Shown in pieces: positions 27,465 to 35,772 of a stretch of 64,000 bases of DNA. The stretch lies in NCBI RefSeq assembly GCF_900113735.1, contig NZ_FOQM01000002.1:186001-250000 (forward strand). The letters are read 5' to 3'. The notes under the pieces are model-generated. The model did no database searches, was not told the origin of the DNA, and worked only from the letters and a program-made list of their open reading frames with translations. Position 1 is the stretch's first letter. Each line of letters starts with the position of its first letter. The DNA comes from Bradyrhizobium sp. Gha (lineage in GTDB: Bacteria > Pseudomonadota > Alphaproteobacteria > Rhizobiales > Xanthobacteraceae). The translations under genes and the position numbers were made by a program.

Positions 27465-28498
27465 TGGGCCTTCGCTTCATCTTCATGCTCACGCGCAACG
27501 ATCGCACCGTCGAGGACGCCTCTGAACAACTCAAGACCGCCCTGGGTCTCGGTGTTCGCCACATTGGCTTCAAGGACATCGGCCTGCCGATCGACCGACT
27601 CAAAGTGCTCAATCAGGCCATCAAGGCAGATGGCGCGACCTCCTATCTCGAAGTCGTTTCTCTCGACCGGCAAAGTGAGATCGTTTCGGCGAAGGCGGCG
27701 GTCGAAATCGGCGTCGACGTCTTGCTCGGCGGCACAAATGTTGACGACGTGCTACCGATCCTTGCCGGCACCGGGATTCAATACTGCCCCTTCCCGGGCC
27801 GCATCTCCGGTCACCCGAGCGTGCTCGAAGGGACGATCGACGAGATCGTTGAGAGTGCCAAGGCGCTCGCCTCGCGGGAGGGCGTTTATGGCCTCGATCT
27901 GCTCGCCTATCGCTCCAAGGAAGACGTTCCGGCCCTCATCAAAGCGGTGTGCGCGGCGGTGCCCAAGCCCGTCTACGTGGCCGGCTCGATTGATACGCCT
28001 GAGCGGATCGCCGCCCTGAAGGACGCAGGAGCTGCCGGCTTCACCATCGGCACGGCCGCATTGGACGGCAAGTATCCGGCCGACGACAAGGACGTCGCTC
28101 GCCAGCTCGGGGCCATCATTCGTGACGTGGCCGCTCTGAACCGGCATCTCTCGCCGCTCCACAAGAAGAACCTGGCCAGCTCGTTCGGCCAGCTCAAGGA
28201 GACCTGGTCTCCCAAGATCGCCGGTCAGATCAACGATATGCAGATCAAGCTCGCCAAGTTCGCGGGCGAGTTCGCCTGGCGCTTTCACAGGAGCAGTGAC
28301 GAGCTCTTCCTGGTGCACAAGGGCCGCCTGTTGATGAAGTTCCGTGATCGCGACGAAATCATCGAGCAAGGCGAGTTCATCGTGGTCCCCCATGGGGTCG
28401 AGCATTGTCCCGTCGCGCTGGACGACATCTGCGAGGTCTTGCTGCTCGAACCCGGCACGGCCTTGGATGCCGGCACCGCTCACGAAGTCGCAGGCTAG
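27464..28498 (+). CDS. TIM-barrel protein fused to a cupin
   Basis: 344 aa. Residues about 1-225 look like a phosphate-binding TIM barrel (FIFMLTRNDRTVEDA; VDVLLGGTNVDD; late glycine strands VYVAGSIDTPERI and AAGFTIGTAALDGKYP). Residues about 235-340 are a cupin (WSPKIAGQINDMQIKLAKF; DELFLVHKGRLLMKFRD; GEFIVVPHGVEHCPV). In the usual cupin the first motif has two metal-binding His; here one is Arg (AWRFHRSSDE), so metal binding may be altered. The start overlaps the pdxA2 stop (TAATG), which implies coupled translation. I do not know the barrel's reaction; context suggests sugar-acid phosphate metabolism. Confidence 0.75.
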   Translation: MGLRFIFMLTRNDRTVEDASEQLKTALGLGVRHIGFKDIGLPIDRLKVLNQAIKADGATSYLEVVSLDRQSEIVSAKAAVEIGVDVLLGGTNVDDVLPILAGTGIQYCPFPGRISGHPSVLEGTIDEIVESAKALASREGVYGLDLLAYRSKEDVPALIKAVCAAVPKPVYVAGSIDTPERIAALKDAGAAGFTIGTAALDGKYPADDKDVARQLGAIIRDVAALNRHLSPLHKKNLASSFGQLKETWSPKIAGQINDMQIKLAKFAGEFAWRFHRSSDELFLVHKGRLLMKFRDRDEIIEQGEFIVVPHGVEHCPVALDDICEVLLLEPGTALDAGTAHEVAG

Positions 28499-28975
28499 GC
28501 CGTCCGCGGAAATCGAGACGGATTGCACTGGACTGCATGATCGAGATCCTATCGGTTTGCCTGCTTCGGTGGTGCTAGCAAAAGAATAGGGGGCGGACTA
28601 TCGATATGGACTGACGGCATGGTGATATGGGGTCACCAATGGAGTCATCGACGTTCCCTCGCCACGACGTCCCAAGCGCGCATCTCCGCAAAGCCGTAGC
28701 TCGGTATTGCCGATCAGCTTGCGTGGTCCGATGCCGAGATCGTCTTGAAGGCTTCGCCACAAGCGCGATTCAAGGGGTCCGCGGACAGGCTGCGCCACGC
28801 TCAGCCGAGCTGGGACTCGATCGCGCTTGAGCAGCTTGTATCACTCGAGCGGTCAAAAACCCGAACATCTTGCGTGGTCCTGGATGATTTCAGCACATTG
28901 TATCGCGCGCACGGTGCGATGAACGGCTGATCGGAAACTTTGCTTCCGCATTTGGCAGCCGAGGTTTGTTGGAAT
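28499..28975. other. Intergenic region, no gene recognised
   Basis: 477 bases between the TIM barrel-cupin gene and the second DadA-like gene. A plus frame over about 28710-28930 is open (LAWSDAEIVLKASPQ) but has a stop just before it and no known family, so it may be the worn end of a former gene. The rest shows nothing clear; the promoter of the next gene must lie here. Confidence 0.3.
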
Positions 28976-30298
28976 ATGTCGCCCCGCGTCGAACGCATTC
29001 ACAGCGATGAGCGTCTTCCGGCCGAGGCCGACGTCGTCATCGTCGGCGGCGGCATCCTCGGCGCTACGGCCGCCTATTACCTGGCGAAGCGCGGTCTCTC
29101 TGTGGCGCTCCTGGAGAAGGGCCACGTCGCCTGTGAGCAATCGAGCCGAAACTGGGGTTGGTGCCGCCAGCAGAACCGCGACCGGCGCGAACTGCCGCTC
29201 TCGGTGCTCTCCATGCGATTGTGGGAGGAGCTCACGCGCGATATCAATCGGGATCTCGGATTTCGACGCTGCGGCCTGGTTTATGCGACCCACGACGAGG
29301 CTGTGCTCGCGGGCTGGGAAAAATGGCGCGAGGTCGCCAGGGAATACGACGTCGACACACGCGTGCTGAGCCGGGCGGAGGTCGCCGAGCGCGTCCCCGA
29401 AGCGCGCGACAAATGGGTCGGCGGGACCTATTCGGAGCGGGACGGGAAGGCCGAACCTGCGCTCGCCGCGCCTGGCATCGCCGATGGGGCGAGAGTGCTG
29501 GGCGCCACGATCCACCAGGGATGCGCCGCGCGGGCGCTCGACCTGGCCAATGGCGGGATTGCGGGCGTGCACACCGAGAAGGGCTATATCAGAACCAGCG
29601 CGGTGCTGTGCGCTGCCGGCGCCTGGTCCTCGCGCTTCCTTCGCCCGCTCGGGATCAGTTTCCCCCAGGCGAGCATCCGGCAAACGGCGCTGCGTTCCAC
29701 TCCCACAATCAACATCGGCGAGGCGGTCTCGACACCCTACTGCACGATCACGCGCCGACTGGACGGCAGCTACACGCTTGCGATCAGCGGCAAGGCGAAT
29801 CTCGAAATTACGCCTCAGGCCATCCGGTACAGCCGGGAATTCATGCCGCAGTTCTTGCGTCGCCTGAAGAACGTCAGGCTCGGCGTCGGGCGATCATTCG
29901 TTTCGGGGCCGGATTCATTGCCCGCGCTGCTGACCAACGACGATCGCATCTTCGAACAGAATCGCGTGCTGGATCCTCCGCCCTTGAAATGGCTGATGAG
30001 CCAAGTGGTGGAGAGCGTCCGGAAGACCTTCCCCCAACTCGGCGAGATCAAGATCGACAGCGCCTGGGGCGGCTTCGTCGATTGCACGCCGGACGCAGTC
30101 CCCGTGGTCTCGCAGGTGGAAGGGGTGAAGGGCCTCGTCCTCGCGGCGGGCTGCTCGGGGCACGGCTTCGGTCTGGGCCCGGGGCTCGGCTATCTGGCCG
30201 CACAGCTTGTCGTCAACGACACGCCCTGCGTCGATCCCACACCGTTCCGGCTGTCGCGTCTGGTCGATGGCTCCAAGCTGGACATCTCCGCCATCTGA
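28976..30298 (+). CDS. DadA-like FAD-dependent oxidoreductase (second copy)
   Basis: 440-aa paralogue of the oxidoreductase at 6.4-7.7 kb. It has the same order of motifs: VVIVGGGILGATAAYYLAKRG, EKGHVACEQSSRNWGWCRQQ and a C-terminal AAGCSGHGFGLGPGLGY. ATG at 28976 is used; a TTG 36 bases upstream is in frame but gives a non-conserved extension. No strong ribosome-binding site is visible. It stands alone after a 477-base gap, with an SDR remnant behind it. It should deaminate a D-amino acid or secondary amine, substrate unknown. Confidence 0.85.
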   Translation: MSPRVERIHSDERLPAEADVVIVGGGILGATAAYYLAKRGLSVALLEKGHVACEQSSRNWGWCRQQNRDRRELPLSVLSMRLWEELTRDINRDLGFRRCGLVYATHDEAVLAGWEKWREVAREYDVDTRVLSRAEVAERVPEARDKWVGGTYSERDGKAEPALAAPGIADGARVLGATIHQGCAARALDLANGGIAGVHTEKGYIRTSAVLCAAGAWSSRFLRPLGISFPQASIRQTALRSTPTINIGEAVSTPYCTITRRLDGSYTLAISGKANLEITPQAIRYSREFMPQFLRRLKNVRLGVGRSFVSGPDSLPALLTNDDRIFEQNRVLDPPPLKWLMSQVVESVRKTFPQLGEIKIDSAWGGFVDCTPDAVPVVSQVEGVKGLVLAAGCSGHGFGLGPGLGYLAAQLVVNDTPCVDPTPFRLSRLVDGSKLDISAI

Positions 30299-30574
30299 AG
30301 ATCGCGCCGGAGGCGAGGCCTGACGCGCAGCACTGCTGCAACGGCTCGGCGCGATTCTCGATCCAGAACGACATCGTCGCGCGAGGGAAAGCCGCCGCGA
30401 TCTCGCGAACAGCGTCACATCAAATACGGAATGCCAAATGGGTGAGCGCTGCATCGCGGCGCCGAACATTTTTTTTGCCGCCGCCGATGAGTCTCGGCGG
30501 AGCCGCGGGTCTCTACGAGCGATGGCGGTGGCCAAACCGGCCTCCGCGCCGAACTCGAAGTGAAAGGGACTGGC

Positions 30575-30723
30575 ATGCTTCTCAAAACAAGACGGCGGCC
30601 ATCTACGGCGCCGGCGGGGCCATCGGCGGCGCTGTGGCGCGGACCTTCGCCCTGGCCTCCGACCGGGGCAGCGGCATGACCGGAACCGTGGCTAACCTGA
30701 CCGGTGGGTCGATTGTCGACTGA
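30575..30723 (+). pseudogene. SDR oxidoreductase reduced to its two ends
   Basis: The segment reads KTAAIYGAGGAIGGAVARTF, the nucleotide-binding N-terminus of a short-chain dehydrogenase. It then runs straight into ASDRGSGMTGTVANLTGGS and IVD before TGA, the usual C-terminus of such enzymes. The roughly 200 residues between, with the catalytic Tyr and Lys, are gone. The likely start ATG (30575) is also out of frame by one base, at a run of A residues (CAAAACAAG). It is therefore both internally deleted and frameshifted. Confidence 0.75.
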
Positions 30724-30946
30724 GGGCGTTCTGCCATCTGGATCCAAATGACTTGCCGCCTCGGTTGAAACCTCGGAACTCGGATCGGCGCCCTCTGAAA
30801 CGCCGTGCGCGCCGTGATCCAAAAAAATCGCGATCGACCGATGAATTCTCGCAGGTTCGGCGGTCTTCACAACGTCAACGATCCGTCGGTCGGAGGAGTG
30901 CTTCCAAGGACGGGGTTCTTGTGCAGGCACTAAGGAGAGAGAAGCC

Positions 30947-31387
30947 ATGAGCTATGAAAAGATCTTCGAATACGACCTCGAGATCACGAGCGTGATCGAA
31001 TACGGCGCGAGCATGGAGGCCGTGTTAGCCGGGCGACAGAGTGTGCCGCTGCACGGCGCTCAATTCGACGTCGCGCTCGCGGGATCGATCAAAGGCCGCA
31101 TGACGGGCACGATACGCGGCATCGACTATATGCGCGTCCGTGCGGACGGCCGGAGGGAGCTCGATCTCCGGGCGACCATCGAGACCGAGGATGGAAGCCG
31201 GATTGCGTTTTCCGCCGACGGCGTCGGGACCCCGCGCGACGGTGAGCCGATCGTCGACCTGGCTGTAAAGATCGACCTCACCACGGCCGCCGCGGGCTAT
31301 GCCTGGATCAACGCACGACCGGCATGGGGCGCGGGCTACGCGAACCTGGCCACTGGGAAGATCCACATCGACGCCTACCTGCACTGA
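30947..31387 (+). CDS. DUF3237-type protein
   Basis: 146-aa protein that fits the DUF3237 pattern: a leading strand region (FEYDLEITSVIEYGASMEAV), a central RADGRRELDLRATIETEDGS and a C-terminal AGYAWINARPAWGAG. A strong AAGGAGAG lies about 9 bases before the ATG. No catalytic residues are known to me for this family. It is followed by an SDR gene (105-base gap) and an ECF sigma gene in the same direction and may form an operon with them. Confidence 0.7.
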   Translation: MSYEKIFEYDLEITSVIEYGASMEAVLAGRQSVPLHGAQFDVALAGSIKGRMTGTIRGIDYMRVRADGRRELDLRATIETEDGSRIAFSADGVGTPRDGEPIVDLAVKIDLTTAAAGYAWINARPAWGAGYANLATGKIHIDAYLH

Positions 31388-31492
31388 GGCGCGGGCTTGC
31401 TCTCCGCGCGCACCCGAAAGCCACGGCCGATCGATGAGTCATTCGTCGCAAGCGGTCTCAACAACACCAGCAATATCTGAGGAAATTGAGCC

Positions 31493-32254
31493 ATGCCGTC
31501 GGACAACGGACTGCTGCAAGGCAAACGGGTGGTCGTGCTTGGCGCCAGCCGCGGCGTCGGCCGCGAGATCGTGCGGCGGGCCTCGGACGAAGGTGCGCAG
31601 GTTCTGGCGATCGCTCGGCAGGCGCGCGGTCTGTCCGAACTCGCAAAGGAAATGCGCGGCGTCGACACGCTGGCGCTGGACGCCGCCTCGGAAGCCGCGC
31701 CGCAGAAGATCTTCGGCAAGACGAGGCCCGACCTGTTGGTAATCTGCGGCGGGGCCACTCCGCCGGTCCGTCCGATACCCGAGCTCACCTGGGCTGAATT
31801 CGGCGTGAATTGGGAAGTCGACACCAAGATGGCGTTTCTGTTCTGCCGAGAGGCGCTCAGATTGCCTCTTGCGTCGGGCTCAGTCGTGGTGATCATCTCC
31901 AGCGGGGCCGGCCTCGGCGGATCGCCAATCTCGGGCGGCTACGCTGGCGCCAAGCGCATGCAGATGTTCATCGCCAAATACTGTCAGGCCGAATCCGATC
32001 GCCGCGAGCTCGGCATACGTTTCGTAGCGCTCGTCCCCTCCCGCGTCATGCCGGAGACAGACCTCGGGCAGGCCGCCGTGAACGGCTACGCCCGCTATCT
32101 CGGCATTCCCCCGGAGAAGTTCCTCGAGAACATGGGCGCGCGCCAATCGCCTGAAGATGTTGCCGAGGCGGTCGTCGAAGCCGCGGTCAAGGCGCCGGCT
32201 TCGGCAGGCGCGATCTTCACCGTTTCGGCCAATGGCGTCGCCGCCGCAAGCTGA
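31493..32254 (+). CDS. SDR family oxidoreductase
   Basis: 253-aa short-chain dehydrogenase. The cofactor loop is VVVLGASRGVGREIVRRAS near residues 10-28. Before the active site it has LVICGGATPPVRP in place of the usual NNAG. The catalytic region has VVIISSGAGLGGSPISGGYAGAKRMQ, with Ser, Tyr and Lys in the YxxxK spacing (YAGAK). GAGGAAA precedes the ATG. Substrate unknown. It is intact, unlike the SDR remnant 0.8 kb upstream, and of a different sequence type. Confidence 0.87.
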   Translation: MPSDNGLLQGKRVVVLGASRGVGREIVRRASDEGAQVLAIARQARGLSELAKEMRGVDTLALDAASEAAPQKIFGKTRPDLLVICGGATPPVRPIPELTWAEFGVNWEVDTKMAFLFCREALRLPLASGSVVVIISSGAGLGGSPISGGYAGAKRMQMFIAKYCQAESDRRELGIRFVALVPSRVMPETDLGQAAVNGYARYLGIPPEKFLENMGARQSPEDVAEAVVEAAVKAPASAGAIFTVSANGVAAAS

Positions 32255-32291
32255 GGGGAAGAGCAAGGCTGCAGAATTCGATGGTATCGTC

Positions 32292-33311
32292 ATGAAAGAG
32301 AAGGCGCCGGTCGGCTCTCCAGACGCTCCGCCGCCGAGCCGAGCGGACTTCGCCCGCGTGGCCGAAGCGCATCGCCGCTCGCTCAAGCTGCATTGCTACC
32401 GCATGCTGGGCTCCCTTCACGAGGCCGAGGACGCGGTCCAGGAGACCATGCTGCGGGCTTGGCGGGGCTTCGACGACTTCGAGGCGCGCGCCTCGATCAA
32501 GAACTGGCTCTACCGGATCGCAACGAACGTGGCCCTCAACATGGCGAGCCGTTCAAAGCACGGACGGACGATGCCTGACCGGCTGGATGGCCCGGCCACC
32601 CAGAGGCCGCAGGGACGGCCGGATTCAGAAGCGCTGTGGATCGAGCCCTATCCAGACGCAGAGCTCGAGAATCTGCCGGATCCGGCCGCGGGGCCGGACG
32701 CCCGCTACGAGTTGCGCGAGTCCGTGCGTTTCGCGTTCATCACAACGATTCAGCAACTGCCGCCGCGTCAGCGCGCGGTGCTGCTGCTGGCCGATGTCTT
32801 GGGTTGGTCGGCGATCGAGGTCGCCGCCGTGCTCGACGCCTCGGTGGCCTCGGTGAACAGCGCCCTGCAACGTGCGCGAGCCAAGCTCGCCAGGCCCGGC
32901 TGGGATGTCCGGCCGACTCCGATCGCCGATGAACAACAGCGAAGCCTGCTGGAGCGCTACGTGCAAGCCTGGGAAAGCGCCGACCTGGAGCGGTTCGTCT
33001 CGCTCCTGAAGGAAGACGCCGTCTATTCGATGCCTCCCTGGCGAGAGTGGTATCGGGGCCGCGACTCGATCGCGGATTTTTTCCGGGCCGTCTGGCCTGC
33101 TTATCGTGGTTTTAGGCTCGTATCTGTCGGTGCAAACCTGCAGCCGGCGTTCGCCCTCTACTCCCTTGGTGCAGAAGGGCGCTGGAACGCCCACTCCATC
33201 CAGCTCTTGGCGTTGGACCAAGGCGGGATCGGGACGATGACCATGTTCATGCAGCCGCTCGCCCAGAAGCTCTTCACTGCGTTCCGACTGTCGGCGGTGC
33301 TGGAGCCCTGA
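32292..33311 (+). CDS. ECF sigma factor with SnoaL-like C-terminal domain
   Basis: 339-aa sigma-70 family protein. Region 2 is seen in HCYRMLGSLHEAEDAVQETM and FEARASIKNWLYRIATN. Region 4 lies in LPPRQRAVLLLADVLGWSAI and SVASVNSALQRARAKL. After about residue 220 comes a SnoaL_2-like domain (LERYVQAWESADLERFVSLL; MPPWREWYRGRDSI). Length and order match the SigX5/TIGR02960 type, where the extra domain is thought to tune activity in place of an anti-sigma factor. No anti-sigma gene is adjacent. ATG at 32292 is used; no strong ribosome-binding site is visible. Confidence 0.85.
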   Translation: MKEKAPVGSPDAPPPSRADFARVAEAHRRSLKLHCYRMLGSLHEAEDAVQETMLRAWRGFDDFEARASIKNWLYRIATNVALNMASRSKHGRTMPDRLDGPATQRPQGRPDSEALWIEPYPDAELENLPDPAAGPDARYELRESVRFAFITTIQQLPPRQRAVLLLADVLGWSAIEVAAVLDASVASVNSALQRARAKLARPGWDVRPTPIADEQQRSLLERYVQAWESADLERFVSLLKEDAVYSMPPWREWYRGRDSIADFFRAVWPAYRGFRLVSVGANLQPAFALYSLGAEGRWNAHSIQLLALDQGGIGTMTMFMQPLAQKLFTAFRLSAVLEP

Positions 33312-33410
33312 CCCGGCTCATCGAGCAGCCCGCAGCTGCTCAGCGGAATTCGTTGTGAATTTTCAGGTCCACGCCAGAGAGCCAAGGGGGACATGGACCG
33401 AGGCTGGATC

Positions 33411-33713
33411 TCAGGCTTGACGTCGTTTAGGGGATCGTTTCGGAAGGCTTCTCGCAGCCAGTTCCTGACCCGCCCGGATCAAATTCTCCATGGCCTGTGC
33501 GAATAGGTCGGCGTCCTGTACCGCCAGCCACTGGTTGAGCATGCCAACGAAGCTCGTGTAGATGAAGTTGGCGAGCTCCATGATCCGGGATTCGTCCTCG
33601 GGGCCTACATCCGTGGCCGCACGCAACCAATCTGCATAGAGCAACAGGAATTCGTGGTCCTTCTCTCGCGCCATGTGCTCCGCATGCGGACGGCGAAGCA
33701 CATAGAGCGTCAT
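33411..33713 (-). pseudogene. TetR-family regulator, C-terminal piece only
   Basis: About 100 codons (LYADWLRAATDVGPEDE, ANFIYTSFVGMLNQW, MENLIRAGQELAARS) that read like the C-terminal ligand-binding half of a TetR regulator. The N-terminal helix-turn-helix is missing: the reading frame stays open only to about 33740. There the plus-strand sequence becomes a transporter ATPase that is also cut, so one breakpoint removed the front of both genes. Confidence 0.65.
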
Positions 33714-33742
33714 TTCCTGCAGTCCGAGTTGCTCGCCTGGAG

Positions 33743-34843
33743 CTTTCGGTGGCGGAGCAGCAGCTCATCGAGATCGCGAAGGGACTGATGGCAGATGCCG
33801 ACATATTCATACTCGATGAACCGACCGCGGCATTGAACGGACCGGAGGTCGACACGCTGGGGGAGCTCATCCAGTCGCTCAAGGCGGCTGGCAAACTGAT
33901 TTTCTATATCAGCCACAGGCTGGAGGAGATATTCCGATTCAGTGAGACCGTTAGCGTCTTGAAGGACGGCAGACTCGTTGGCACGTTTGAGACAAGCGAG
34001 CTTACGCAGGACAAGCCGATATCGCTGATCGTCGGGCGCCCGCTTGGGCAACTGTTTCCTCCCCGCAATCCGCAACCCAGTCACCACGGCTGTGCCTTGG
34101 AAGTCTCAGAACTTGCACCTTCAGATACCGAACACGCCGTCTCGTTTAGGATCAACCGTGGCGAGATTCTGGGGTTTGCGGGGCTGCAGGGTCAGGGGCA
34201 GCGTGAGATCATCAGGGCGGTTGCCGGGGTGGGATCTCACGTCCGCGGGCGCGTCAAAAAACGCACTCCCGACGACGCATTGCAAAGCGTCGATCTGTCG
34301 ATCGTCGCCGTTGCTCGATCGGGTATCGGGTTCATCCCGGAGGACCGAAAGTCCGAAGGGCTCTACCTGTCGCTTTCCGTCGAGCAGAACGTCGCGCTCG
34401 GCATGCTGCGGCAACTGGCGATGTGGCGTCGCGCTCGTGTGAAGGTATCCGCAATCGATGATCTTTTGCTGCGGATGAGAGTTCGCGCCAATGACCAAGG
34501 CCAACCCGTTTCGTCTCTGTCTGGCGGTAACCAGCAGAAGGTGATGTTGGGACGATGGCTCGCGTCCGGAGTGGACGTCCTTCTGATCGAGGAGCCGACG
34601 CGGGGCGTGGACGTCGGCGCCAAATCCGAAATCTACGCACTCCTGCGCGAGTTCGCCAATTCAGGTGGCGGGGTCCTCATTGTCTCGAGTGAACTGACCG
34701 AAATTCTAGGCCTATGCGACCGGATCCTCGTCGTTCGCGACGGCGAAATCACGGCTGAGCTTGATGGTGTCGGGACGAGCGAGGAGGAGATCATGCGCTA
34801 CGCGTTGGCCGGATCGACTGCCGAAGCAAGGAAAGAGCTGTGA
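33743..34843 (+). pseudogene. RbsA-type sugar ABC ATPase, 5'-truncated
   Basis: A sugar-transport ATPase with two nucleotide-binding domains that has lost its first 130 or so residues. The sequence begins at LSVAEQQLIEIAKGL, just past the normal position of the first Walker A. It keeps the first Walker B (IFILDEPTAAL) and the whole second domain (LSGGNQQKVMLGRWL; LLIEEPTRGVD). The second domain, as usual for RbsA, has a degenerate Walker A (GLQGQGQRE). The frame is otherwise open to its normal stop, which overlaps the permease start (TGATG). Without the first Walker A it should not work as a transport ATPase. Confidence 0.8.
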
Positions 34844-35772
34844 TGGCGGTTTCAATTACCAAGTCCAATCGAAGCGGACTCCGGCCTGCCACGATCATGC
34901 TTCCGGCTCTGCTTTTCGTGGCGCTCTCCGTGTGGTCGCCAGCCTTCCTGAGCGTTCAGAATTTGAGCAACATCAATGGCCAGATCGCCGCGCTATTGAT
35001 CGTCTCACTAGGGCAGCTCGTCGTAGCCTTGATGGGAGGGATCGATCTTTCGGTGGGGGCAGTTCTCAGTCTGACGACGACGATCATTGTCTCGGTAAGT
35101 CCGGATTTCGCGCTCCCGGCCGCCTTGCTTGCCGGCATCGCGATCGGCATGGTCAACGGAATAGGGGTAACCGTCGCTGGCGTCCATCCGCTCATCATGA
35201 CGATGGCGTCGATGACTTTCCTGCAGGGACTCGTGCTGCTGATCCATCCCGTGCCCGGCGGAACGGTCCCTGACTATCTTGCCGGCCTTGCATGGACCTC
35301 GGCCGCAGGTGTTCCGGCCGCGTTTTTCTGGTGTGTCGGTGCGGTCATGATCGCATCGTTCCTCATATCGATGACGCGCTTCGGACTGCGCCTGTTTGCG
35401 ATTGGCGCCAATCAGGCGAGTGCGGCTCGCAACGGAATTGCGGTGAGATGGCATAGCCTCAGCTGTTACGTGATCTGCTCTGTGGCCGCGACAATCGCTG
35501 GCATTTTCATCAGCGCCCGAGTCTCATCGGGAGATGCCACGGTCGGAGCTCCATTCGCCCTGGATTCGATCACCGCGATAGCGATGGGAGGAGTTCAGTT
35601 GACGGGGGGTACCGGCAGCGTTGCAGGTGTGGTCCTCGGCACCATCACGTTAGGTCTGTTGACGAACGGAATGAATCTGGTCGGGATTTCCCCATTCCTG
35701 CGCACCGCCGCAACGGGACTCTTGCTGCTTGTCGCAATCAGCATGCAGCGACGAACCGTGATCGGCGTGTGA
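34843..35772 (+). CDS. RbsC-type sugar ABC permease
   Basis: 309-aa inner-membrane permease of the ribose/autoinducer-2 family with about 8-10 hydrophobic segments. Typical stretches are ALLIVSLGQLVVALMGGIDLSVG near residue 50 (split here at the conserved GGIDLS), NQASAARNGI and AIAMGGVQLTGGTGS. The ATG overlaps the stop of the truncated ATPase, and AAGGAAAG precedes it. It appears intact, but both partners are broken and no binding protein is present, so the transporter is probably dead. Confidence 0.85.
   Translation: MAVSITKSNRSGLRPATIMLPALLFVALSVWSPAFLSVQNLSNINGQIAALLIVSLGQLVVALMGGIDLSVGAVLSLTTTIIVSVSPDFALPAALLAGIAIGMVNGIGVTVAGVHPLIMTMASMTFLQGLVLLIHPVPGGTVPDYLAGLAWTSAAGVPAAFFWCVGAVMIASFLISMTRFGLRLFAIGANQASAARNGIAVRWHSLSCYVICSVAATIAGIFISARVSSGDATVGAPFALDSITAIAMGGVQLTGGTGSVAGVVLGTITLGLLTNGMNLVGISPFLRTAATGLLLLVAISMQRRTVIGV

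Noticed and set aside
28627..28930. Possible small genes in the gap before the second DadA-like gene
   Set aside because: Frames on both strands are open for 60-70 codons but have no ribosome-binding site, no known family and stops just upstream; kept only as a note.
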